Assembly: GCF_036588685.1 (NCBI RefSeq) | Contig: NC_086378.1 | Location: forward strand, 79,315,127-79,379,126 | Source: Mytilus trossulus | Taxonomy: Eukaryota > Mollusca > Bivalvia > Mytilida > Mytilidae | DNA length: 64,000 nt | Direction: 5' to 3' | In this document: in pieces, positions 1-10,302 of the stretch | Numbering within the stretch: the first letter of the stretch is position 1 | Layout of the letters: each line of letters starts with the position of its first letter | Position numbers and translations under genes: made by a program | The notes under the pieces: generated by a model | The model's input: the letters and a program-made list of their open reading frames with translations, nothing else | The model's database searches: none | Told to the model about the DNA's origin: nothing

Positions 1-1397
1 ATGGGGGGTGTCACGGGATATGACTATATAGGTCTTGTAGAGGAGAAACAGGCCCTTCTTTTGCGCTAGGTATCAAAGGGCGCTATGTTAAAAAATCTGA
101 AACTAGAGCTCAAAATTTGAAAAAAATGTCCAAAAATTAGGGGGGTCGGCCTATTCCAGGGCTTCTAGAGAAAAATAATGAGGGGTGTCACGGGGTATGA
201 CTATATAGGTCTTGTAGAGGAGAAACAGGCGCTTCTTTTGCGCTAGGTATCGAAGGGCACTATGTTCAAAAATCTGAAACTAGAGCTCAGAATTTGAAAA
301 AAATGTCAAAAAATTAGGAGGGTCGGCCTATTCTAGGACTTCTAGAGAAAAATAATGAGGGGTGTCACGGGGTATGACTATATAGGTCTTGTAGAGGAGA
401 AACAGGCGCTTCTTTTGCGCTAGGTATCGAAGGGCACTATGTTCAAAATCTGAAACTAGAGCTCAAAATTCGAAAAAAATGTCAAAAAAATGGGGGTAGG
501 GCCGGCCTATTCCAGGAGTTCTAGAGAAAAATAATGAGGGGTGTCACGGGGTATGACTATATAGGTCTTGTAGAGGAGAAACAGGCACTTCTTTTGCACT
601 AGGTACCAAAGGGTGTTATGTTCAAAAATCTGAAACTAGATCTCAAAATGCGAAAAAAATGTCAAAAAAATGGGGGTAGGGTCGGCCTATTCCAGGAGTT
701 CTAGAGAAAAATAATGGGGGGTGTCACGGGATATGACTATATAGGTCTTGTAGAGGTGAAACAGGCCCTTCTTTTGCGCTAGGTATCAAAGGGCGCTATG
801 TTCAAAAATCTGAAACTAGAGCTCAAAATTTGAAAAAAATGTCCAAAAATTAGGGGGGTCGGCCTATTCCAGGGCTTCTAGAGAAAAATAATGAGGGGTG
901 TCACGAGGAAAGACTATATAGGTCTTGTAGAGGAGAAACAGGCGCTTCTTTTGCACTAGGTATCGAAGGGCGCTATGTTCAAAAATCTGAAACTAGAGCT
1001 CAGAATTTGAAAAAAATGTCAAAAAATTAGGAGGGTCGGCCTATTCTAGGACTTCTAGAGAAAAATAATGAGGGGTGTCACGGGGTATGACTATATAGGT
1101 CTTGTAGAGGAGAAACAGGCGCTTCTTTTGTGCTAGGTATCGAAGGGCACTATGTTCAAAAATCTGAAACTAGAGCTCAAAATTCGAAAAAAATGTCAAA
1201 AAAATGGGGGTAGGGCCGGCCTATTCCAGGAGTTCTAGAGAAAAATAATGAGGGGTGTCACGGGGTATGACTATATAGGTCTTGTAGAGGAGAAACATGT
1301 TCTTCTTTTGCGCTAGGTATCAAAGGGTGCTATGTTCAAAAATCTGAAACTAGAGCTCAAAACTTGAAAAAAAAATGTCAAAAAATTAGGGGGGGTC
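1..1397 (+). repeat. ~179-bp satellite array, forward orientation (left array)
   Basis: About 7.8 head-to-tail monomers of roughly 178-179 bp are visible. Each restarts at a block reading ATGAGGGGTGTCACGGGG, for example at 178, 355 and 534, followed by a CTATATAG palindrome and a short GCGC-rich dyad. Monomers differ by a few substitutions and fall into the same subtypes as the inverted array at 10303-19627. The array is cut by the window start, so its full length is unknown. It ends in the block that leads into the palindrome arm at about 1397. No open reading frame crosses it. Confidence 0.95.
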
Positions 1398-3362
1398 AGA
1401 CAGCAGCGGCATAACACAAAAAAAGTCATCATAAATACCAGACGCGCGTTTCATATACAAAGACTCATTAGTGACGTTCGAATCAAAATAATGCTTGAAA
1501 GGCCAAAATAAAGGATGAAGTTGAAGAACATTGAGAACATAACATTCCTAGCAGTTTTGCCAAATACAGGTAAGGCAGTCTATTCCTGGTGTAGAAAAAC
1601 CTTAGTTTTTTCAAAAATTCAAAGCGATGTTAATTTATACGATTATATCAATGATAAGCAAAGTCAACACAAGTGCTGACTACTGGGCTGGTGATACCTT
1701 CGGGGAAACAAATCTATACCAGCAGTGGGATCGACTCAGTGGTTGCATTTTAAGTTTTAACTCATCATAGAGACCAGTATTTAAATTTTATATTTACGCC
1801 AGACGTGCATTTCGTCTACAATATATCAGTGAATTCCTGTGAAGGGAAAACAGGCGCATCGTTTGCGTAAGACTTCAAAGGGTGCTATGTTCAATTTTGT
1901 CGAAAGGAACTAAACAAATTTAATAAAAAACTCAACTGTCAGCCAAGAACGCGAAAAAAACCAACATATCATAGTCAGCAAAGACTTATTTTCAATTTCT
2001 TGTCATATACAGTCATAATTTCCCCATCCGAATAACATGATAAAAGAGTTTGTAAAATCTGTTATGTAAATACTGATAAAAAGAATGCTGATTACTGGCT
2101 GATTTTCTTTTTCAAGGGTATGTCGAAAAGAAAACGACGAAGATAAAAGAACTTTAGTGCGAATGCCAGCCAATTGGAATTGAAATTAAAAAAACACTCT
2201 TTATTTTTTTCTGATATAATTTGTCAAAATAGAACTAGTTAAACACTATTTAAATATCACATGAGTTTGATCAATAACTATCAACTCGATAAGTTATTAT
2301 CTGCACATGCAGCTCCTGTACCCTTACACAGCAAAACATGTGTTTCATCCTCATTGTTTTCAACACTTTAAATAACCAAGTTTATAAAGTTATGTGATTG
2401 ACACCTTGAAATAGGTCCTCCACAACTCATAACAGCAGCAAGATGGCAGATTATCAGCATGAGAGAGGCAGGAATGTCGCTGTGACAATTACACGTATTG
2501 TCGGTCATCACTTTTCCACTATAAGTCGTTTAGAGAATAAAAATTAGGCAATACACGATATAAAAGACTATCCGAGATAAAAAAAAAAAAAAAAAAAAAG
2601 ACCCCCTAGGCCACCTGCAAAGGAAAATCAAGCATGATGAAGCTTAGTCAGAAAGAAACCCATTGCATACAATACAATCCTAAAAAGAGAGAGATGGGCA
2701 TACAGAACCCTTTTAACAATAATTGTTCGAGATTGAATCATCTCTACTGGTTATTGTGCGATAAGACCATTTCAGACGTTTGCTTACGAACAGACACACA
2801 GTGTATCCGTATCCAATGTAGTGCAGAGCTCGCCAAAATTGGAAATTAGCATCGTGGAGGAAGATCCAATGTGCAAATGGAATTCGGATCATCTTCCTTG
2901 GCCTGATCGTAGCCCGGATTTAAACCATATCGAGCATATTTGGGACACTAATGGGCGGAAAGTGCACAAAAGGACAGACCAGTTCAAATACATCATGAAA
3001 TAAACAATGCCCTTCATCAGAAAGAATCAAAGGACGTTTAGATGCGGTAATTCGTTTGATTGGAGGCTGCGCACAAAGTACTAATTCTTTGGCGTATAAA
3101 GATTAACCATGATGCGAACAATCATCTTAAGATTAATTTTGAAATACCTGACATTGTAAAGTCGACTACAGTAAAAGTTGAAAAATGCAGATTTTGTACA
3201 AAAAACACTACATTTTGGTATTAAAATTGTGGTTGCCAATGTTATCATAAACTATGTTTCAATAATATCATACACATATTTTATTATATTTCATCCAAAA
3301 AAAGAGGCTGATTTTTCAAGTTTTATAAAATCTAGGTGTTGCAATACTTTTTTCCATGTGTA
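1398..3362. repeat. Left arm of a large imperfect palindrome
   Basis: This arm is the reverse complement of sequence in 6944-10302. Position 1398 pairs with about 10302, 1553 with about 10150, 2640 with about 7755, 2840 with about 7555, and 3360 with about 6946. By eye the pairing is roughly 90% identical with indels; the right arm is about 1.4 kb longer because of extra repeat insertions and a local duplication. The outer part holds a dispersed mussel-type repeat with the core ACGCGCGTTTC (around 1440-1480 and 1776-1835). The inner part is a Tc1-like element. The arm stops exactly at a Tc1 end (CCATGTG followed by TATATA). Confidence 0.88.
2634..3130 (+). pseudogene. Decayed Tc1-like transposase, left-arm copy
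   Basis: The segment 2821-3003 reads through a recognisable Tc1/mariner DDE transposase C-terminus: LPWPDRSPDLNHIEHIWD, corresponding to the family signature WPxxSPDLNPIEhlWD in which the second catalytic acid lies nearby. Downstream, positions 3003-3110 continue as a broken C-terminal tail. Frames shift several times and no intact coding frame spans the element, so it cannot make an active enzyme. The outer terminal repeat is missing in this copy, whereas the inverted copy at 6944-8340 keeps both ends. The Tc1 family assignment is firm; the precise lineage is not determined. Confidence 0.8.
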
Positions 3363-6300
3363 TATATAATCCATCCGTGCGTAAAATGGGTCCATTAGGG
3401 TTGTTAACTAAGCGTCTTTTTGAAATAAGTCACTCGCCTATTGCAAATAAGCGGTCGATGCTCAACATAAGAATACAACGACTCGCAACTATGTGAGTTT
3501 AAGAACATGGGTTGTTAACTATGCACTATGTAACCGACTTCATCTAGTCAGCCGTTAAACAAACCTCATCTTCACAAAAGTACAAATCGGTATAGATATC
3601 TCTTTAGAAAAGTTTGTTAAACGGATAAAATATTTCGACGTAAATTCGAGAAACGATGCTTGATCGTTGTTCGTTTCAGTGAAACTTGGATTACAGTTCT
3701 GTTTCAACAGAATAAAGAATTCACGTTTATTCTTCGATTCATTTATGTTTTACTTGCCAATATGACTAAGTGCCGCCCAAGACCAAGAAGTTGTGATGAT
3801 CCAGGTTGCTTTTCATACCATATTCAAGTCAAGCATTTTCATAAAACTATGGACGGAAAAGATTACCGAATTCAACAACAAAGAGATCAAAGTACTATGT
3901 ATAAAACACTGCTTTGATGTCTACTCTATCGACAAATGATCGATCCCGTAAGATTTGAGGAAACTCGAGTTTTTCTCGACCACTGAGAACATACCATGAT
4001 GGGGAAGGTGAACAAATACTTTATGGCCAAATATATTCGCACTTGCGTGATTGGTACTTTAGATGATCTCATTAACAAACAAAAACACCACCAAACAGAG
4101 ATCGACTTAGGACATGTGGCCGCAACTTATAAGAAATATGAAAGATAATAAGGTGAAGTGTAACTTGTATGCAGACATACTCACTATACAGCAGGGTCAG
4201 TTCCGCGTGATTACTAATTCCAGAATTTTAACAATGAGGAAAAACAGGGTTCCCGAACTTCTAAATACTGCGTATCGCATCAATAATCGTATACTTGGGT
4301 GATGTAAATGATCTCTTGGAGGAATGGAAAGGTATTCTCAGTCATTTATTTCTTGGTTCAAACAATAAGACATGGAGTCACAACCTCTATTTTGAAACAC
4401 AAAGGTTCGTGGTTCCATCTCCGTTTCTGGGAGACAATTTCTGGGACCACATTTTCGGCTCTTCCTTCACACCATTTGCGAGTATTATCTTCTGGAACAA
4501 CGATAGTCTGTCGGAAGGATACGCCACTGATCACGTGTTAAAAGAGAGTCATACCACTTGCACGTAAAAGACAACTTGATAGCTTCCAAAAAAGAGCAGG
4601 CTAATGGCGCTACAAGGCAGCACTCGCACAATAAAAGTAGAAAGGGGTATGATTAATTTAACTCATAATAACTTGTTTCCAAAATAACTATGCTTAACCT
4701 GACATCTCTAGAAGGTCTATATTCTTGATGATTCTCCAAGACTGTAAAGGTTATGAGAATGTAAAGGTTACTACTTGTAACCAATGATTCAGCGGTTTTC
4801 TCTGATAAATCAGAGTAACTACTATGAATATATGCTGCATTCTATAAAAAAAGAGATGTCGACGTGCATCAATTTCATTGGCGTGCCGGTACTATTGAGA
4901 GGATTGACTTGCGGGTACACATTGTCTGTAGGTGAAATTATGATATGAATTGGTGTATTAGAGGCAGTAACATGGCTACCTTAAAAAACGATAGTATTGA
5001 CGGGTGAGTTATAAATAGATGATTGTGAGGATTGAATACAAAAAATCTAATTTGACGGATTTCTTAATCTTAACGAACTATACTGATTTGTTTGCTAAAT
5101 CTCTTCCACCACCTTTTTATACGAGCAATCTTCTGCAATTTTATCATGATGACCTATATAAATATCATTTGTTTGTGAGTATGAATCTAAAATTTCTCAA
5201 TTTTTATATCGAAACTATCCAGTGATGTATCCAAAATTCTTCTAAAGTCTTGTAAGTGCTCGTTCTTTTCCGGAACAAATGGCTTTAAGCTTTGTATTAC
5301 TTTTCCTTTCTTAAAATAGAAATAAAGGACTTCTAAACTATGTGAGAGATGTATTAATCATAGAAAGATGTCAAAGTGACGTGACATTACATTGAGTGCG
5401 GCACATAGTAAACGCCATGTGTGTGGTATTTACGAGAGGTATGAGTATGATGCAACGTATTACCCTCAATTTTCAAGGTTTCGATATCTACTCTAGTTTG
5501 TCTCAACACATCTCACTCCGTGAATCTATTCAATTTCTCTTTCTTGTTCTTCTTATTTTGCTTACCAAACATTCATCACCTGGATCTCAGCTGCCTTTTT
5601 ATTTTCGTGAAGTTAACAAATCAATGGTTCTGCATGTTTGAATTTGTGGTCATACTTGTCCAGCTTGTTCATTATTTTTTCTCACGTTCTTTTATTGCTG
5701 CATCATATTCTATTTGCATCCATTTTATATCCGTTTCATACGTGCTTTTGAATGAACCAACATTTCATTACAGCATCCGAAATGGCCCTCAGAGCTTTCA
5801 GGATGGTGATATTGTGGTCATTCATGTTCCAGTATCTGAAGAAACTACACTTGATCGTCCCTTTTTATCAATGACCCTTTCTGTTGTTATTTTCCCCGAA
5901 AAGTGTTATTCAAGTTGGATGACCGTTTCCGATGGATTTGGGCTCTTTTTGGTGAGTCGTCCAAGTTCGTCCCAAAGATGTACCATTGGCGATAATCTGA
6001 AGACAATACTGGCCACGTCAACAGTCGAATGGGATTATTCTCCAAAACCCCATTAAAATGTGTTTACAACGGGCGTTTTCTGTTAAAAATGTAGTTTAAC
6101 GATGCTTTCGGAGAGACGGGAGAACTAGTGGAGCCAGAATTTCGTTCCTATACCTTTTTTCATTTAGGTTTCCTTTACTAATTGTCAGATCGGGGCTTTC
6201 CTGGTAGGTTATCCATCCCATACCATTAATTCGCCACCCTAAAGCCAATTTGTTTCCTGTACGTACGCATCAAAAGGCATGCCTTGCACCTGCGGCAGAC

Positions 6301-6943
6301 CATGTCTCTGCCATCGATAAATGTCAAGTTGAATTTGGATTCAGCAGCAAAAAGGATTAGTCTCCATGAAAGTCTACTAGTATGTCATCGAATCTGTACC
6401 CTCTCCATTTAACTCGCGACATCCTTCGATTCTGCGTAAGGATAGGTCACTTCAACGAACGACGAACTCTTAGGCTGCCTAGATGAAGACGGTTACAAAC
6501 TGTTTGCGCATATAGCCTATTTTTGCTTCTTCCATGAGTTTCTCCAAATCGACTACGGAGATGAATAATACGGATTTGCCAATCTTCACATAACTTCGTT
6601 TCACGTGAGTTGCAACCTCGGGGACGTTAAAATGTTGTACCAGTATCTCTAAGACGATTCTTTAGCGCCTTTCAAAGTCATTCTAGAGACATTGAATAGT
6701 GCTCGATACATTTAATGATCAAAAGGACAACTCCGTTCCATCTCTATAAAGGTAAATGGTTGAAAAAATGCGTATTTGTTTGAAATCGGAAAATAGCGTA
6801 AAGTTATCTTCGAATTTAAAAAAAATACTAAATGATCATGAATAGATTATTCAGGTCATTAGTTTTAATCGTGAAAATATTACAAACTAATATATTAAAT
6901 ATATTTTACTTAAAAAGCAAAGTAATGTTTCTTTTTTTATATA
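3363..6943. other. Unique spacer between the palindrome arms
   Basis: This 3.6-kb stretch lies between two inverted Tc1-like ends and has no counterpart elsewhere in the window. Apart from the minus-strand Tc1-type transposase relic near 5930-6390, I recognise no gene. Short open frames at 3660-3917 and 4295-4567 lack family signatures. Base composition is like the surroundings. Because the flanking Tc1 copies are inverted and adjacent, the segment has the geometry of a composite transposon, but no outer target-site evidence supports mobility as a unit. Confidence 0.6.
5930..6390 (-). pseudogene. Tc1-type transposase relic in the spacer (lineage different from the arms)
   Basis: Read on the minus strand from about 6360 downward, the sequence gives SKFNLTFIDGRDMVCRRC, then a GxLMVWxG block after a frameshift, then GNLNEKRYRNEILAPLVLP, then TENARCKH, and finally WPVLSSD followed after another shift by HLWDELGR near 5950-5990. 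These match, in order, the central and C-terminal blocks of Tc1 transposases (ESKFNL-DGR-VYRR, MVWGG, GNLNxxRYxxEIL, DNAxxH, WPxxSPDLxPIEHLWDELGR). At least three frame breaks and internal stops show it is dead. It is clearly more Tc1-like than the arm copies and has diverged independently. No terminal repeats were located. Confidence 0.8.
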
Positions 6944-8340
6944 TACACATGGAAAAAAGTATTGCAAAATATTGATTTTTTAAAACTTGAATAATCAGCC
7001 TTTTATTTTGGATGGAATATGAAAACATATTTGTAAAATAATATTGAAACATAGTTTATGAAAACATTGGCATTTTAACGAACAAAAATGTTTGAAAAAA
7101 AAATATTTATGTAACCACAATTCTAAAACCAAAATGAGGTGTTTTTTTGTACAAAAAACTGCATTTTACAACTTTTACTGTAGTCGAACTTTACAATGTC
7201 AGACATTTCAAAATTATTCTTAAGATGATTGTTCACATCATGGTTAATCTTTATACGCCAAAGAAATAGTACTTTGTGCGCAGTCCTATTTAAACGGTCA
7301 ACCGCCACTTAACGTATTATGATTTCTGCCATAAATCGACTAATTTGTTGCTTAGGTAGCAGCAATCATTTCTGATGAAGGGCATTGTTTATTTCATCAC
7401 GTGTTTGGACTGGGGTGTCCTTTTGTGCAAATTACGCCCAATGGTGTCCCATACATCCTTGATATGGTTCAAATCCGGGCTATGATTGGACCAAGGAAGA
7501 TAAACAGAATTCTATTTGAACAATGGATCTTCCTCCACGATGCTTATTTCCAATTTTGGCGAGCTCTGCACTACATTGGATACGGATAACTGTGTGTCTG
7601 TTCGTAAGCAAACGTCCCTGAAATGGTCTTATCGCACAATAACCAGAAGGGATGATTCAATCTCGAACAATTTTGTTAAAAGGCTGCTGTATGTCCACCT
7701 CTCTCTTTTAAGGATTATATTTTATGCAATGGGTTTCTTTCTGACTAAGCTTCATCATGCTTGATTTTCCTTAGCAGGTGGCATAGGGGGTCTTTTTGAT
7801 CTCAGATAGTCTTTTATATCGTGTTATAGTGGAAAAGTGATGACCGACAATACGTAAAGTTGTCACAGCGACATTCCTGCCTCTCTCATGCTGATAATCT
7901 GCCATCTTGCTGCGGTTAAGAGTTGTGGAGGACATATTTCAAGGTGTCAATCACATAACTTTATAAACTTGATTATTTAAAGTGTTGAAAACAATGAGGA
8001 TAAAAACACATGTTTTGCTGTGTACGGGTACAGTAACTGCATGTGCAGATAAGAACTTATCGAGTCGATAATTATTGATCAAACTCAGGTGATATTTAAA
8101 TAGTGTTTAACAAGTGTTTAACAAGTTCTATTTTAACAAATTAAATCAGAAAAAAATAAAGAGTGTTTATTTAATTTCAAATCCAATTTGGTTATATTCC
8201 AGCTGGCATTCGCACTAAAGTTCTTTCATCTTCGTCGTTTTCTTTTCGACATACCCTTGAAAAAGAAAATCAGCCAGTAATCAGCATTTGTTATCAGTAT
8301 TAACATAACACATTTTACAAAATACTTTTTTCCATGTGTA
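6944..8340 (-). mobile_element. Tc1-like element with both terminal inverted repeats, right-arm copy (non-autonomous relic)
   Basis: Both ends carry the inverted repeat CACATGGAAAAAAGTATT (from 6946, and reverse-complemented ending at about 8338), each bordered by TATA, consistent with the TA target duplication of Tc1/mariner elements. Length is about 1.4 kb, within the family's usual range. On the minus strand, 7385-7560 preserves the C-terminal signature in degraded form (SPDLNHIKDVWDTIGR). No uninterrupted transposase frame remains. The element is the inverted partner of the left-arm copy at about 2100-3362. Confidence 0.8.
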
Positions 8341-8735
8341 TACATCTATTTTTATCAGACAACACCCGCACGTGGACGAGGGTACTTATACCGTCTTTAA
8401 GGTTGTGGCGCTTGTATTGTCATTGATAAAGTTACCCTGTCTGTATGTAGTTTTACTATCATACTTTTTAACAATGCGGTACTCTTTGCTGATTTTGGTT
8501 ATCTGGTACAAAACCTCTGATATGAAAAAACTGTTGAAAGAATAAAAAGTAGACTGTCTATTAAGTCTGTAAGTGTATATAGAACTTTAGGTTAAATACC
8601 AGCTGGCATTCGCACTAACGTTCTTTTATCTTCGTCGGTTTCTTTTCGACATACCCTTGAAAAAGAAAATCAGCCAGTAATCAGCATTCTTTTTATCAGT
8701 ATTTACATAACACATTTTACAAACTCTTTTATCGT
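8195..8735 (+). repeat. Direct duplication of ~130 bp flanking a unique block, right arm only
   Basis: A block beginning CAGCTGGCATTCGCACTAA occurs at about 8200-8325 and again at about 8592-8725, separated by the Tc1 end and about 250 bp of unique sequence. Both copies continue through ACATACCCTTGAAAAAGAAA and CAGCCAGTAATCAGCATT. The left arm has a single copy (2041-2165), joined directly from Tc1 interior to outer flank. Either the right arm gained a duplication, or the left arm lost the intervening segment, including a Tc1 end, by recombination between the repeats. Confidence 0.8.
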
Positions 8736-10302
8736 GTTATTCGGGTGGGGAAATTATGACTTTACATGACAAGATTTGAAAATTAGTTTTTACTGACTCT
8801 GATATGTTGTTTTTTTTTTGTTTTCGCGTTCTTGTCTGACAATTGAGTTTTTCCTTAAATTGTTTTAGTTACTTTCGACAAAATTGAACATAGCACCTTT
8901 TGAAGTCTGACGCAAACGATGCGCCTATTTTCCCTTCACAGGACATTCACTGATATATTGTAGACGAAACGCGCGTCTGGCGTAAATACAAAATTAAAAT
9001 ACTGGTATCTATGATGAGTTAAAACTTAAAATGCAACCACTGAGTCGATGCCACTGCTGGTAGATATTTATTGCCCCGAGGGTATCACCATCCCAGTAGT
9101 TGGCACTTGTGTTGACTTGGCTTATCATTAATACAATGCCGTATTTGGCAAAACCTTTTCAACTTTTGATCTTCAGGTCTGTATAACTTTGTACCTTTTT
9201 CACTTTAGATCTTTTATATCTTGGAGTTATGTATTCGGGTTTAGTTTTCTGTAATTAGTTAATACCTCAGTTTCTTTATGTTAACTCTTTCATATACATT
9301 TGATAAAATTTACTGTTTGCAATAGCATGAATTGTTCTATATAATAAGAATGTTCTTATCCCGGGCATAAAAACAATGCCGTATTTGGCGAAACCTTTTC
9401 AACTTTTGATCTTCAGTGCTGTACAACTTTGTACTTTTTTCACTTTCGATCTTTTATATCTGGGCGTCACTGTTGATTTTTGTGTGGACAAGGCGCGTTT
9501 TTGGCGTATTGAATTTTAAACCTGATGCTTTTTGTTATCTATTAATCATGTTTTTCTTTGTCTAATATGTTCTCCTATTTATCTGTATTGTAGTCCTGTA
9601 ATTTTATGTTGTCATCTCAATGTTATATTAAACTTTGCCATTAAAGTGCGAGGTTTGGCATGCCACAAAACCAGGTTCAACCCACCACTTTCATTCCCCT
9701 TTAAAAGTGTCCTGTACCAAGTCAGGAAGATGGCCATTGTTATATTATTGTTCGTTTATGTGTGTGTTGCATTTTAACGTTGAGTCGTTTGTTTTTTCTC
9801 TTATTTTTGAGATATTGAGATAAGACGTGGCACGGTACTTGTCTATCCCAAATTCATGTATTTGGTTTTCATGTTATATTTGTTATTCTCGTGGTGTTTT
9901 GTCTGATGCTTGGTCCGTTTCTGTGTGTGTTACGTTTCGGTGTTATGTCGTTGTTCTCCTCTTATATTTAATGCGTTTCTTTCGGTTTTAGTTTGATACC
10001 CCGATTTTGTTTTTTGTCCATGGATTTATCAGTTTTGAACAGCAGTTTACTACTGTTGCCTTTATTTATAAAGTAACACCGCTTTGAATTTTTGAAAAAG
10101 CTAAGGTTTTTCTTCACCAGGAATAAACTGTCTGTATTTGGCAAAACTGCTAGGAATGTTTGGTTCTCAATGATCTTCAACTTCGTTCTTTATTTTGGCC
10201 TTTCAACCATTATTTTGATTCGAGCGTCACTAATGAGTCTTTTGTAGATGAAACGCGCGTCTGGTATTTATGATGAGTTTTTTTTTGTTATGCCGCTGCT
10301 GG

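Larger units (their letters stand above)
6944..10302. repeat. Right arm of the large imperfect palindrome
   Basis: The arm is the reverse complement of 1398-3362, with additional sequence. Extra material includes a unique block 8345-8585, a duplicated block ending at 8735, and interspersed repeats in 9130-10090. The latter contain two copies of a block reading GTATTTGGC-AAACCTTTTCAAC, at 9140 and 9378. They also contain a long mussel-type repeat (about 9640-10090) with the landmarks TGTCCTGTACCAAGTCAGGA and TACTACTGTTGCC. At 8941-9030 and 10215-10280 lie forward copies of the GAAACGCGCGTCTGG repeat. No host gene was seen. Confidence 0.88.

Noticed and set aside
4295..4567. Overlapping open frames, and a possible further Tc1 relic on the minus strand
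   Set aside because: The minus strand hints at a transposase-like pattern, but I could not align an ordered series of Tc1 blocks, so it is left unassigned.
5520..6056. 178-codon open frame on the plus strand
   Set aside because: Its second half is antisense to the Tc1 transposase relic at 5930-6390 and its first half is low-complexity Phe/Leu/Ser sequence; no family signature and no splice or signal context.
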